Shown one piece after another: positions 34,942 to 46,900 of a stretch of DNA of 64,000 nt. Under the pieces are notes generated by a model that saw only the letters and a list, made by a program, of their open reading frames with translations, made no database searches and was not told where the DNA came from. Where the stretch lies: contig NC_064621.1 of NCBI RefSeq assembly GCF_023898315.1, forward strand, positions 120,600,561-120,664,560. Reading direction: 5' to 3'. Position numbers and translations under genes: made by a program. The stretch comes from Schistocerca nitens. Its lineage: Eukaryota > Arthropoda > Insecta > Orthoptera > Acrididae. Every line of letters starts with the position of its first letter. The stretch's first letter is position 1.

Positions 34942-34943
34942 TA

Positions 34944-36893
34944 TTATATAGTCTGTTGAGTATCCAGATAGTGCGATTTGTCTTTGCGAATATTATAAAA
35001 AAAGTTCTAGAAACTGGAAGTGTACAGAAGAAGTCAAAAGAAGAGCGGCTAATGAAAGAAATGAAAATATCATTTTCGCAACAGTAACCATAATGTAAAT
35101 GTCGCTAGAGGCATCTCGGAAGCACGAGAGGGATCGACCAAACGAGTATTCTACGAACACCGCATTCCATCACACTTTATCATCTTCAGATTTCGCTGTA
35201 ACTGCTGCTTCATGGTAGTGACTTCCCAAAACGGTTGTGCCTCTCCTAATGTTATGTGCGAAAAGTGCAAAGTGATACGTGCAATGTCGTATATACACGA
35301 TCTGAGAAATGAAAGACTAATTCAATAGAGAATCGTGGCTTCAGATCGTATAAGAACGCCCGTTACATTCTCGAGAGAGAAAACAGTGCTGAGTCTTTCA
35401 TGATAATATTACTATCCCCGAAAATTCTCTCTCTCGACGTCATTAAATCTGTGAACACGAAATACTTATTTTTGGAAATCTAGTGGCTTGGTTGAAAATC
35501 TTATTGACGTGAATCTTCAAAATTATAAGTGCATCAGTTTCTGTTTTTGTTGATAGAGTGGACTGTGTTAAGATAAAATGCATTTCTATATTCTGTATTA
35601 AATGTAAATGATAATTATTTCAATGATGTGGTCACAATGGCGGCTGTGAAAATCGCAACCAAGTCGATTAATTCTTCTCACAAAAACTCAGCAACCGTCG
35701 CGTAAGCATTCAATATTCAGAAAACCTGTTATGGTACTGAAATAAAGAGACACCATAATCTAGCTATTGAAACATTCATTATTATTTAAGAAGACGTACA
35801 GGCAACTTCCGCTCCGAAAGTTATAAACAAGGACAAGCATGTGAATTAAACTACACCGACAGAGATATTTTCAGTGATAGAAACTTAGAATTACTCATCG
35901 TTTAAGAGAGATGACATTAATCTAAGATATACATAAATTTAAAGATTATGCGAGTTTCTCACTCGATGGAAACGCATCATTGTCTATTTGATTAAATATC
36001 AGTATTCACTCAAGACGAATGACACAGTTTAAGACTGAAAAAGAAAGAAAGATAACATTCTGACTTTTCATGCGGCAGACCAATGGAAAATTTTGTGTGA
36101 GGTAGAAGCATCATTTACATATCATGGGCAAGTCAATCCTCGCAATATGCACTAATCGCCAGGTGAAGGTCAATGCTGACACAAAGAAGAGGATAAAAAC
36201 AAGCTCTTGGTCTGTCAACGTTCAATGTGTGTGAGCTGTGGCAGCTTTAATTTTGGCTGCATGCCACTCCACTGCCACCACCAATGACTTAGATTGTCGC
36301 TATCGATCTGTTCACACGTCTGGATCTTTTGTTGATTCGTGTGTTGTTGGTTTGGCGGGGGAGGGCACTTGCCTGGCAAGTTGTTGCTTTCGGGCGGCTC
36401 CTGGTGTCTGGTACAGAACTCGAGAAGCCGCGAGTGGTTAAATAGCTCGGATTCAAGCCTTGCCGACTCGCTTAAGGACTGACAGCGGCGAGCTGCGGGA
36501 ATAGTGGACGTCGCATGTAACCTGATCGGCAAGTTCACGACTCAATCTGGAAACTTAAATTTTATGGCCCCTGAAAGATCTCTTGCACGGAGTACAGGCA
36601 ACTAACACCTCAGCTTCGAATCCTGGAAGTCGCGGCCACTTTACACCTTATTGGAGTTAAGTGTTGCTTTTACATTTTTTGTGTCTTGTTGTCATAAGGT
36701 GACGTCTGTGTTAACGTGGAACTGGACCTGTCATATTATTGCGCCTCCGAGTGATTGTGTGTATGATCATCGGCCAATAATTTATTGTTCAAGGTCATAT
36801 TCCATACGAGTGTACATCTCTATTATGTACTGAGTCGATGAAATTCAAATGATAACATAGTCTGTGTCAGAGGCGAAGCACCCTTGTAGATGA
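34944..36893. other. Non-coding right end of block B
   Basis: It aligns with 17,975-19,400. No conserved frame. The GC-richer segment 36,340-36,780 is the counterpart of 18,831-19,260. Confidence 0.45.
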
Positions 36894-36899
36894 CTATGC

Positions 36900-38095
36900 C
36901 TTACATGTTGCGTCAGCAGGCTCTGATATTTCATCTTCTAATTTACAAGTAATTTTAAGGATGTTAAGCTTGTAACTTGTATGTGTACTCGCTTCCACCA
37001 TAAGTTTATATTCCCTACATCTTCGGCATTCTCGTCTGCAGCCTTATTAGGGCAGTTATTGTTCCTTTCTGAAATGTGTTGGGATGTTACTATTGGCAGC
37101 AGACGACGCGTTCCTCTTCCCTGGGCCCAGAGCAGAGACGTGTTTTCTTTCTGTTGTGGTGGCACTTCCGTCCTCGCATGCTGCCTGGCAAGTTGTTGCT
37201 TTCGGGCTCGAAGGACCTCCTCATTAGACCTGCTCTTTGACTACCCGTTTAAACCCTGCACACTTATTGCTGCTTCTGGAGCGAGTTAAGTTTACTTATG
37301 AATATGAACTCTTGAGCCTTTCCTTTTATCCTCAGTCATTATTAGCTAACTCCTTTTATTGTGAAACTTACCTGCTTGTTCCCTGTTGGCTGTGATAGCC
37401 ACCTGCTGTATTTCCCAATTCATCTTGTATTTTGGGCAATTGTATATTTCTTTAAGGGTCATGGTCTGTGTTTCCGCTTGTGCATATCAGTTGAGGGTCA
37501 CATTTAAATTGCATGTCTTCTCAGGCGTTGCTTGCACTTTGGGCAACAGTGTATTTACTTAAGTGTCATGTTCAATGTTTTTGCTGGTGTCTACCAGCTG
37601 GAGTCACATTTAAACTGTATGCCTTCGCAACTTTACTCGTATTTTGGGGACTATGTATTTTATTGCTATGGGAATCGTTAAGGCTTATACATTTTAAGGG
37701 CTTTCCAGCAGCCACAATCTCTGGCTTGTTATGGTGTCCGTATTTTGGATGGGCGTTATCCATTTGTTTAACGTGTTATCCATGCTTGGGAATTGTTAGT
37801 ACATTTAGTGGCAGTCATTTGTAGTTCATTTTATTGATAAAAGTTTGTTGAGCCCTCTGGCAGCCACGCCTAGTTGGTGTTACTTCATATTTGTTTTTCG
37901 ACTGCATAATCCTGGTTTCAAGCCCAATTGTAAATGGTGTGAACTCTTAAGGCTTTTTATTAATGTATTGAAACTTTTCTAGTTCTTTTTAATCAATTTG
38001 AGCTTTGTTATTCCTTTGACAAGGGTTTTTCAGTTGTAATTATAATATTGTTTTCAAGCAATAAAGTTTATTCTACGAAACAACAAATGGCGTAA
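36900..38095 (+). repeat. LTR-like segment with internal tandem repeats
   Basis: The stretch ends with an AATAAA signal (about 38,060) and shares a 24-base phrase ('cctggcaagttgttgcttt' and onward) with 36,371. Between about 37,430 and 37,690 three imperfect units of ~103 bases repeat ('tattttgggcaa..gtatatttctttaagggtcatg'). It may be a lone LTR of an old retroelement. No paired LTR or coding region is visible. Confidence 0.3.
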
Positions 38096-38329
38096 TATGT
38101 GGGTCCACCTTCCATGTGTTTTCCTTAAAATTATCCCAACCCTTGTTGTGAGATATCAGTGTGTTTTTCAAGATTTGCGTCACTGGCCCCCGTTTTACAG
38201 ATAGGAATCTAAATACACCAGAATGTCGCGAGTGTCTAATATATGCTACTGCCCCAGTTATTGGAAGGCACTCCACTGGACATAAGGCAAGTACTGTTGT
38301 ACCACCAGGATGGATGTCCTCCCATTCTG

Positions 38330-38560
38330 CACATGAAACGACAGACCCTATTAAGATAACATTTGGAAAGCACTGGAATGTCGGTTCAGCAAACCCAAAA
38401 TGTTCTAAACACTCACCAGACCTAACATTTCTATACTTTTATTTGTGGTGAAAATTAAAACAAGAAGTATATTAAGAAACACTGATGACTCCAGAAGACA
38501 TAAAAAACCTTATAACGTGGATCTGTGCTTCCGTTAACTTCAGATGAAATTTAACGTGCA
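38330..38560 (+). mobile_element. mariner/Tc1-superfamily transposase fragment
   Basis: The translation ends HSPDLTFLYFYLWW followed by EVY and TPEDIKN, which resembles the SPDLTPCDFFLWG box and the following VY/LEELK segment of mariner-like and Tc3-like transposases. It is short and degraded, with no inverted repeats seen. Confidence 0.4.
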
Positions 38561-38586
38561 AATTGTTTCTCCAGAATGACGTTATA

Positions 38587-40200
38587 GCAGAGCTGACCAC
38601 GGTGTGCGGGCAGAGCGAGCGGGCCGAGACTCGGCATGTCTCCAATAAGCTCAGTCTTTCTCGGAAGTACTCGGTACAATGTGACATTTCATTTAGTATT
38701 GCGGTGCAGCATTTTTCGGCCCGCACAACTCTGTTCAGTTTGGCAAAACTGCGATGTCAGTGTTGTTTTATCTTCGCTGTTTGTTCCTGGTGTGTTCGAC
38801 ATTCATGGGGCCAATAACTGTCTGGACAAAAATATGCAGTATAGTGATCTATTGTCACAAGTCTTTAGAAATGAATCTGAATGACAGAAGAGACGATTGT
38901 GAGTTCTCAATACACTGAGAATAATGCAGTCACATAAACGACGGGCACTGTAAATTTCCAGTGAAACGACATTACAATATTATGCAGCAAGAATTTAAAG
39001 ATTTAGTAGACAATGAGCAAGAAATCTCGACGATTGACAAACCGGGTTCATTATTCTGTACATGAAGAAGCATTTTGTGCTAAAGTTACAGGCATGTAGC
39101 ACGTCAAGAAATTGATGGTACAAATAGTATAATATCTGAGGCTGCACGCATTATTCCACTATCAGTTGTAATAACTGTCTAGAGTTCAACGAAGAGTATG
39201 GACATTTTGGAGACCTTATATATTACTGCATTGTACGTCGGTTAAGTCAAGGGGCATGCCAGGAAACAAGTTTTAGGTTAGCAATTCGCTGTTTTTGGAA
39301 TTATGAAGGAAAAAGGAGAGCAAGAATGAAAATCAGAGCATTCAGAATGGACTGGAGATCTCGCATGTTAGGTGGACTTGGCTGCACACTGCCCAAAGTA
39401 AGACAGGTCATAAGCAACTTCTTTACGATTTGATTAGATGCATTTAAAAATAAAATCACGTAGTTGAGGCTATACATTGTGACAAATTCAGTAGAGTTCC
39501 CTACACTCAATGGCGTTCAAGAAAATGTGATATCTGATAATTCGTAGTGGGCTTGTAAGAATTACGAGAAAAGTTTCATAAACGTTTTGAGGAAACTGCA
39601 TCTCCTATATCTGTCTTCGAGATCGTTTGTGGTTTTAGTAGAAAGCACCCCTGCGCATGTGCAGAGTAACTGAGTAACCTGCAAGGCAGTTCCCATTCTA
39701 ATGACAAATCCTTTCATCTTAGAACTGTCCAGAATGTACACTTTAATCCTCAGATACAGTTCCCAGGTCTCCATAATTACATTGCAAGAGAGTCGCAATA
39801 TTTCGATCAACATTTGGGTGTGGAAGAGGTTTTTTCGATTATGAAACTAAAGAAGTTGCGATTACATGACAACCCGATTGTGAAAATCTGTGCAGTTGTC
39901 TGCATCTATCGGTATTCCAACAGTTTGTAAAATAGTAGCCTTCAGTGTCCCAAAAATAATTAAATAATGCTGAGAATGTGTCTTGTTTGTGATCTATATT
40001 GTTGAGACATGTAATATAAAACCATGTTACATACAGCCCAGCTCCGTTGCCATTTAGAAACAGTGCATTCGAAGTTTCCCCTTTCGCCCTCATCATGCTC
40101 AGGCTGCGTGCCATGGCAGTGGGGCAAATGTGTGGCGAGGCTGAGCGCTATGGCACTCGTGCGAGGGCTTGGCTCGTCATCGAAATTATTGGCTGCACCT
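38587..40200 (+). mobile_element. hAT-like transposon relic
   Basis: Scattered plus-strand segments fit the C-terminal half of hAT transposases of the ZBED5/SCAND3-like group: LDAFKNKIT near 39,440, KFHKRFEETASPISVFEIVCGF near 39,565, and FPGLHNYI then VEEVFSIMKLKKLRLHDN near 39,760-39,880 (compare CEQVFSLMKLNKSKLRSRL). The left edge starts 'cagagctgacc', a hAT-like terminus. Many stops interrupt it. Limits are approximate and the right terminus was not found. Confidence 0.45.
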
Positions 40201-40778
40201 CTTTAATAGCGTGTAGCACTGCTCAAAGTCAACATTCTGAGCACTTGGTATGATAGCCTAGATAGTAAACACACAGACTGTGCTTGAGTTACGTATTTGC
40301 TTACATTTGATATAATAAGGCAGATGGTTGTGGAATCTCTTCTCCTGACGGCAGGACAGTAGCTTGGATGCCCTTATCTCGATGCTTTTGATCAAGTCCC
40401 ATACACGTCAAAATTTTCTTTCAAGTGGCACAGAAAGAAAAAAAGTTTGTAGTTCCATTAAAAATAAAAACAAAGTCAGTGTCGTAATTCGGTGACTATA
40501 AACGACAAAAATTACTTGCGAACGTGAGGAAATTTCTCATTTTGTCCACTATAATTTGGCGAAAACCACAGTTCGATATATTAATTCATCCTGTATGTAT
40601 TTGTATTTCACTGTTTCAGCTGCCTCACCCTATCTACATGACACACCTAGTTTCCCCACTGCATTCATTGCTATTAACATGATTTTTGAGAAGGCCAAAG
40701 GATATCAATTCTCTTTGCATCTTCTTGTCCTTCATTTACTGCGTTTTCGACACATGCATCTCTCTGTCTCTCGCTCTC

Positions 40779-40784
<6 letters not shown>

Positions 40785-40836
<52 letters not shown>
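40785..40836. repeat. (TG)n microsatellite
   Basis: 26 uninterrupted TG units, preceded by a CT-rich tract (40,758-40,783). Confidence 0.95.
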
Positions 40837-40838
<2 letters not shown>

Positions 40839-41339
40839 GTAGGCAATAACAGTCGACAGTCGGCAACACAAACCAAAATGTAACATCAAAACAAGTGTTC
40901 AGTTCCTAGAGCTCTGAATTCTGGAAAATAAAAACTCAGATGGCAATTAATAGAAGAAGAAGAACAGCACCTAAAATCGAACAAAAACACAACATTTAGA
41001 ACGTGATCCACAGAACTTCTAACTAGAATTTAAAATATTAATAATCCGTAGAAAAACCAAACACCAGTACTGTTTAGAACCGGTGAATAAGTTGTCCCAA
41101 AATGTAAACAAATTAGAAAAATGTATGGTGATATTCTAGGCCAGTAAAGATGCCTTGGAAAGAATAAAGAGAAAGGAGCATGGCACGAAAACTAGGTTTC
41201 ATTCAGTTGTAATTAGACGATCCAAAAGTAAAACTTATCAGCATACTTCCCCACTGCAACCTGGGTGATGATTATGAAGGGTTTGAAAGTTTTGAAGTGA
41301 CTGGAACAAAGGGCATGAGAGACAGAGAGAGAAAGAGAT

Positions 41340-41356
41340 GGGGGGGGGGGGGGGGG
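41340..41356. repeat. Poly-G run
   Basis: A run of 17 G next to a GA-rich tract. Confidence 0.85.
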
Positions 41357-42429
41357 AGCGGGGTAACCAGAAGCTAGATTGCATCGTCCATAGTGAATAG
41401 AAACAGAAAGCAAACAAGTTTTTTTTTCTGGAACACCGTTACAGTGATAACTGCAGCTGCGGTATCTGCAGCTGATGTGTTACGTACTGACAATGTTGTA
41501 TACATAGTGGAAAACGAAGGGGGATATCACGAAATACGCAGAACGAAGCAAAATCGTAATATGATCGAGACTGAATAAAATACATGAGGAACTTTTAATT
41601 ATTGCTCAGTAATACTAAGTGAAGTGAAACGCTGATAGTCATGTACGATTAGAATGATACCGAAGGGAACACACCAAAAATATAAATCAATGTGGTTCTT
41701 GTCTGAGCACACTCGGCACCGAGCACGTAACAAATTATGGCGGCTTCTCGCCATTTTGGACAGTGTACGAACTCAATTTTGAAAAATCAGAACAGAACCA
41801 TCTATATTCATAAATGACGGGGAGATTTGTGTGAAGAGGCAAGCAAAACTTATAGACAGCGTTAATTTAAAAATGAACCTAGTAGAATAGCTACACTGGT
41901 ATTTCTTTCTTAAACGTGAAGTTGATTTTTAAGCAGCCAATGAAGATTCAAGGCCGTGGAAAATGTTATTCTCAACAAGTTACCCAGTGACAACCCTCGC
42001 CTTGTTGTCCATGTGGATTTCCGGAGCACGCTGCCAGTGACTGTGCCGCTATATATAACATTGCAGTAGTTAATTGGTAAATTAATAAAATAGTATGTTA
42101 AGATGGAAAAGATAAGAAGCATATTTAACCTCGTGAAGAAAATCAGTAGTTATAGATCTATTGTCGGATTGCAAAATTAGTTTTATCAGGCAATTACGTA
42201 AGATGAGAGAGCAGGAACAGGAATTTATAGAACGACCACACTGTAAGACCCATGCCACACGTACTACATACACGTCATTAATAACACCAGAGGCAGAAAG
42301 ACTGCTTAAATATGTACAGATACCAGCCTCCCTACTGTTTTTGGCGTTTAGATTGCCATAAATGTGTCCGTAGACGACCAGCTGGAGAGTCACAGGGAGC
42401 AATGCAGTATTCATACCGCTAATGTCTGC

Positions 42430-42620
42430 GGTACCCAATGGAATAATCCACTGAAGGTCTGCAGTTCACACCACGTACAGAATCACGACTGGCCTACCTG
42501 GCCCCCTCATCTGTCACCCATAAAACATGTCTGGCCTCCAGCCATAAACCTCGAATAACTGACACAGCAAGGGTTTGATTCGTGGCAAGATTCTAGTGAA
42601 GAATACGTTTGGAGTCTATT
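42430..42620 (+). mobile_element. Tc1-like transposase fragment
   Basis: The frame reads WPTWPPHLSPIKHVW, close to the WPAxSPDLSPIEHVWD box of Tc1 transposases. Nothing else of the element is clear. Confidence 0.4.
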
Positions 42621-42674
42621 TCTTCTGTGCCGAAATATATACATTAAGTAACATGTGAAAACAAACTGTTAAAT

Positions 42675-42872
42675 TATCTTGCTTCTCTAATGAGAACCAC
42701 TGATAGTATGTTGGCATCCAGTAGGCACACCTTTAAAAAAAAAGAAACTATTAAACAGCTACCACAACTCACTTCGCTTGATGCCTCTTTTTACAATAGT
42801 AGTCTCTATTATGTTACATATCTGGTTTACACAGCACACAGTCACCAGACAAGTGCCATGATTACAAGAGTT
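42675..42872 (+). repeat. Fifth peptide-gene unit, left fragment
   Basis: It aligns with the peptide-gene intron near 10,315-10,520: 'gagaaccactgatagtatgtt' against 'tgtgaaccactagtaatattg', and 'gttacatatctggtttacac'. The continuation is on the other side of the gypsy element. No exon is recognised here. Confidence 0.55.
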
Positions 42873-43570
42873 TGTAAGGTAACAGGGGATAATAGGGAAC
42901 TCTTTCAAGTAATTTAAAATTTAAAGCACGGCAGCAGAGATAATATGCTGAGCAAAAATAGACCGGAAAATACTTGTTTGTGTTTTGATGGACGTTGTAG
43001 TTCCGTGGGATAGTGTTTTGGTTTTCTTTTAATTGCAACGAATTATATAAGTGTGGTGATAATTTGTAAAATTATATAATGTATTTAGATTTAAGTATTT
43101 AAATATTATAAAATATTGTAAACGAATTGTGGCCATGTTTAGCAATTGTTTTGGCTACTGTGGTGTCATGTGACCCGACTCAGGACTGTGGATGTGAGCG
43201 GGAAAATCGGGGTCTTTTGTCGTTGGCCGTTGTGGTTGTGAGTTGGGAGCGGCAAAGTGCCGCGAGTGCAAGCATGGACGGCAGGGTATGCGAAGGAACA
43301 AAGTGAAAGGGTGTGGGTGTGAGACAAACAGTGTACGAATTGCACCAATTATTATTTGTGAACTTAAAAATGCATGGCCACAACGTTAAAGTGTTTCTTT
43401 TGAATAAATAAGTTACAATCTGAACGTGTACAGTTCAATTCACTGCTCTTCAAAAGCCAGCCAATATCAGGCTCAATAATAGGGGCGCAAATGCAACCGT
43501 TTACTACCAACCCCCTTTACAGATGAGCCACGTGAAAAATAGGTAGTAAACGAGCCCGAGTTCAGTTGCA
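42873..43570 (+). repeat. Left LTR of the gypsy element
   Basis: Begins TGTAAGGTAACAGGGG and ends CAGTTGCA, with an AATAAA-type signal ('gaataaataag') near 43,404. Same length as the right LTR. Confidence 0.95.
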
Positions 43571-43572
43571 AT

Positions 43573-43590
43573 TGGGGGCTCGTCCGGGAT
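43573..43590 (+). promoter_or_regulatory. Primer-binding site, tRNA-Pro type
   Basis: TGGGGGCTCGTCCGGGAT starts two bases after the LTR and equals the 18-base proline-tRNA primer site known from murine leukaemia virus. Confidence 0.85.
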
Positions 43591-43796
43591 TAGGACTTTT
43601 CTTCCATATTCCATAGCATTTCGGAATCGAATGTCCATCTGATAGGCTTTTGAACAGTCAGTGTGGGGGCTCTGAGCTAAATCGGTGCATTAGCAGTACC
43701 GGAGTGTTTGTGCTGGACAAGATACGCGCTGCCCCGTGGTTACGCCGATATAAGGCCACCACGATTGTGAAGCAGTCGGTTACACAGTCTAATGAG

Positions 43797-43985
43797 TCGA
43801 CCACGTGTTGCCGCGGGTAAAACCGCCGTGCTTGCCGTATCCACGTGTTGCCGCGGGTGAAACAGTCGTCCGTGCCGCGATACGTGCTGCCGCGAGAAGA
43901 AACCGTCGTCCGTGCCACGTCCATGTGTTGCTACGTATCCACGTGCTGCCGACGATCAACGCCGTCGTCCGTGCCACCGACCAAC
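43797..43985 (+). repeat. GC-rich tandem repeats in the gypsy leader
   Basis: About five imperfect units of 35-45 bases built on 'cacgtgttgccgcgggt' and 'ccgtcgtccgtgcca'. They are CpG-rich, in contrast with the AT-rich coding part that follows. Confidence 0.8.
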
Positions 43986-46900
43986 ACGACTACATGCTGC
44001 CAGGGGCCTACGCAACGTGTTCTCGCTCCTGATTGAGTTTGCTGTGTGTCCACGCCGCCGATTAAGATTCATTGCATAGCTGTTCCGCGGAGCTCACTGC
44101 AGACGTCGCGTCAAACGAGGATTTAAAAGATAAGTACAGCCAGCAGCTACATTGCAAAATTGTGTCCTTTCATTAGCCATGGCCGATGAGACGCGAGAAT
44201 CTCAAAGTGAAGGCGAATCAGTGGATGTTAGGAGTACCTGTAGTAGCCCTAGCATGTCAAAAGAAATAGGCTGGATACCAGGAAGTGACCTCAGCACATT
44301 TTTTGTAAAACTTACTAGTAAATTAGGAGAAATAGACTCGAAAATAGGGAATATAAAAACTGCAATAGTTTGAGAAATGGATTCGAAAATAGGGGATATG
44401 GAATTAAGACTTAGTGATAAAATAAAGACAGTGAGTGAAAAATTTGATCAGCTAGATCTCAAATTCACTCAAATTACAGATAAAGTTGAAAACACAGTTA
44501 AAATTGTTGAGGGAATTATTGAGAGAGTTGATGAGGTTGAAAGAGGCCTAGTAGCCAAGGTGGACACTGTGCAAAGTAATCTTGTGGGGCAGATTCAGGT
44601 ACAGGAACAGAAATGCACATTATTTCAAAGACAAACAGAGGCAGACATTGAATCCATTAAGATAGGAGTGCTGGATTGCCATAAGGGAATTACTGACAAT
44701 AAGAAGGAATTAGAAGGGGAAATAAATGTCTTGAGGGAAACAGTTAATACTGTGGCAGCAGGGAATGGAAATTTATTGTTGGGATATCCTCTGGGGTATG
44801 GATTTCAGTCAAAACCTTTTAATGGGGAGAGTAAATACCATGCAGTTGACTTTCTAGCTGCGTGTAAGGATAACTTTGTGACAGGGATGAGTGAGCAGGC
44901 AAAAATTAAATATGTTAAGAGGCAGTTGGAAGGGGGAGCTCAAACATGGGCAAACCAAAATGATGATAAATTTTGTGATTTTAAAACTTTCGAAAACCTG
45001 TTCTTGAACAAATACTGGGGCCAAGCAAAACAATTAAGATTGCAAAACGATTTTTTGAATGGATCCAGTTACAAGAGTGGAAAGGAAAGTATGAGAGAGT
45101 TCTGTGTTAGAGAACTGAATAAATTAAATCATCTGGATAGGCCACTGGGCGTATTAACAGAAATATCTACACTAAAGAGAAGATTACCAGAGCATTTGCA
45201 ATAGGATTTGATTCACAGTGCAACAGATTCAGTGGAAGAATTTCTTAATTTTGTGGATAATATGGACAGGGCATTGTGCTACAGACCTAAATACATGGAA
45301 CATAGGGAGAGTGGAAGGTATCATGAAAGGGGAAACAGTATTAATTATGAATACAGTAATAACCATAACAGGTGGAGAGAAGATAGAAGTAATCAGAATA
45401 ATCAGGATAGAGATTGGAGAAGCACGCCACAAAGGTATAACAGAAATTTTCGAAGGAGAAGAGACAATTTTGATCAGAAGAGGAGTGATAGAGAAGGTAT
45501 GAGAGTAGGAATGCCAGATGCAAATGGACAGGGTAGGCAATCAAAAAACTAATTGATGCCTCACTTAAGGTCCGCAGGGGGGCTGGTAATTATGTGAACA
45601 GGGCCAGACAAGGACATGATGGGATGAGTAATAAAGTCAGCAAGGAGAATAGGGAAATTGGGATATGTCATATGGATGCTGTCTTAGGAAATGAAAATCT
45701 ATGGGGGGGGGGGTTTAACAATTATAGAAATACAGATAAAAGGTATAAGAGGAAAAAAGGGAACAAGGCTAATATCAGCAATGAACAGTGTGAGTTTTAC
45801 ATTGATGACATGTTTAAAAGGGAAGAGAAATTACAAGCAGAGGAGGACAATATTGGTTTGTGTGCAGCAAAATTCATTGAAAGATCAGAGACAGAGGTAG
45901 TTTCATCAAAAGGGGGAACAGAAGTGGATATGGAATTAAGGGGCAATGTTCACAGTAATAATGGGTGTGATGAATGGGTAGAGATGTCTATTGGAAATAG
46001 TATGGAGAATTGTGGAAAAGGTGAGGAGAGGGTTATTCAGTGTGATGTAAAGGCTAATATGAGTGGTGTATTTGACAATGTGGAAAATGCTGGTAAATTA
46101 CCTACTGATGAGGTTACTGTGCTTGTGGGTGCAGGTGTTAACTGTGGTAGTGATAATGACTTCAGTGTGGATATGGAAATGCGTAATGATATGGAGAATG
46201 TTGCTGTAGGGTGCCCAGAAGATAAAATTGAAACCTATGTTTTCTTAACTGATGATGCAAGCCTCAAAGATGTTAATTGTGGATGGTTAGGAAAGGAGGA
46301 GGCTGATTATGATTTGAGTGATTGGGTGTCCTATGCAGAATTACATAAAGCTTTGATGCCTGAAGAATGGGGTAAAATAAAATTTAAAATTGCCAGAAAA
46401 TTGGAAGAATTAAGTGAAGAAGAGAATGTTGAGTTTGCTATTAAGGATCTGTTTGAAGGGGATACTGATGTATGTTTTGGAGAAAGACCTAGAGATATTT
46501 GCATTATGCAAGAGGAAAGCAGGAGTGAAGTAGAAAGAGATTTATTACAGGAATCAGGGCTGAACAGAGTAGAAATAGAGGTGATACAGCCAATAATTGA
46601 TATCAGTGTGGGAGGAGTTACAGATGTAGCATTATTAGACTCTGGCTCAAGTTTATCTGCAATCTCTGAATCTTTCTGGCAGCAAATTAAAGGTTTAGGA
46701 TTAATAGAATTACCAGTTACAGGAGTCAAAATTAAAACAGCAACTGGGACATGTAGCAAGCCCATCAGCAGGGAAGTATTACTGGAATTTAATAGTAATG
46801 AGTATTGTTTTGATATTAGTTGCTTTGTGGTGAAGGGTTTGGCGTTGAATGTAATTTTGGGTATGGACTTCTTGTACAAGTATGACAGTAGCATTTTTGT

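Larger units (their letters stand above)
20857..36893. repeat. Segmental duplication, block B
   Basis: This is the direct paralogue of block A, with the same order of landmarks and nearly the same net length (~16 kb) despite different insertions. Private to B are a Tc1 element with a nested SINE (29,441-30,783), a Tc1 fragment (about 31,480-31,910) and a Tc1 element with an open transposase (33,520-34,941). The second peptide gene copy lies at 26,784-28,924. The offset from A drifts from ~17.5 kb at the left to ~17.0 kb mid-block because of small indels and private insertions. Confidence 0.9.
40201..42429. other. Unassigned stretch with simple repeats
   Basis: Apart from the (TG)n and poly-G runs, I see no coding frame or element. 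ORFs at 40,556-40,889 are products of the TG repeat. Confidence 0.4.

Noticed and set aside
34476-35087. 203-codon plus-strand ORF
   Set aside because: It is antisense to the Tc1 transposase gene and crosses the transposon end.
37513-37824. 103-codon hydrophobic ORF resembling a membrane protein
   Set aside because: It lies in the tandem-repeat, LTR-like segment with T-rich codons; no domain or context supports a gene.
40556-40889. ORFs with long Cys-Val or Thr-His runs
   Set aside because: They are translations of the TG microsatellite.
43797-43985. CRISPR-like array of repeats
   Set aside because: Units are imperfect with no uniform spacers, and they sit in the leader of a eukaryotic retrotransposon.
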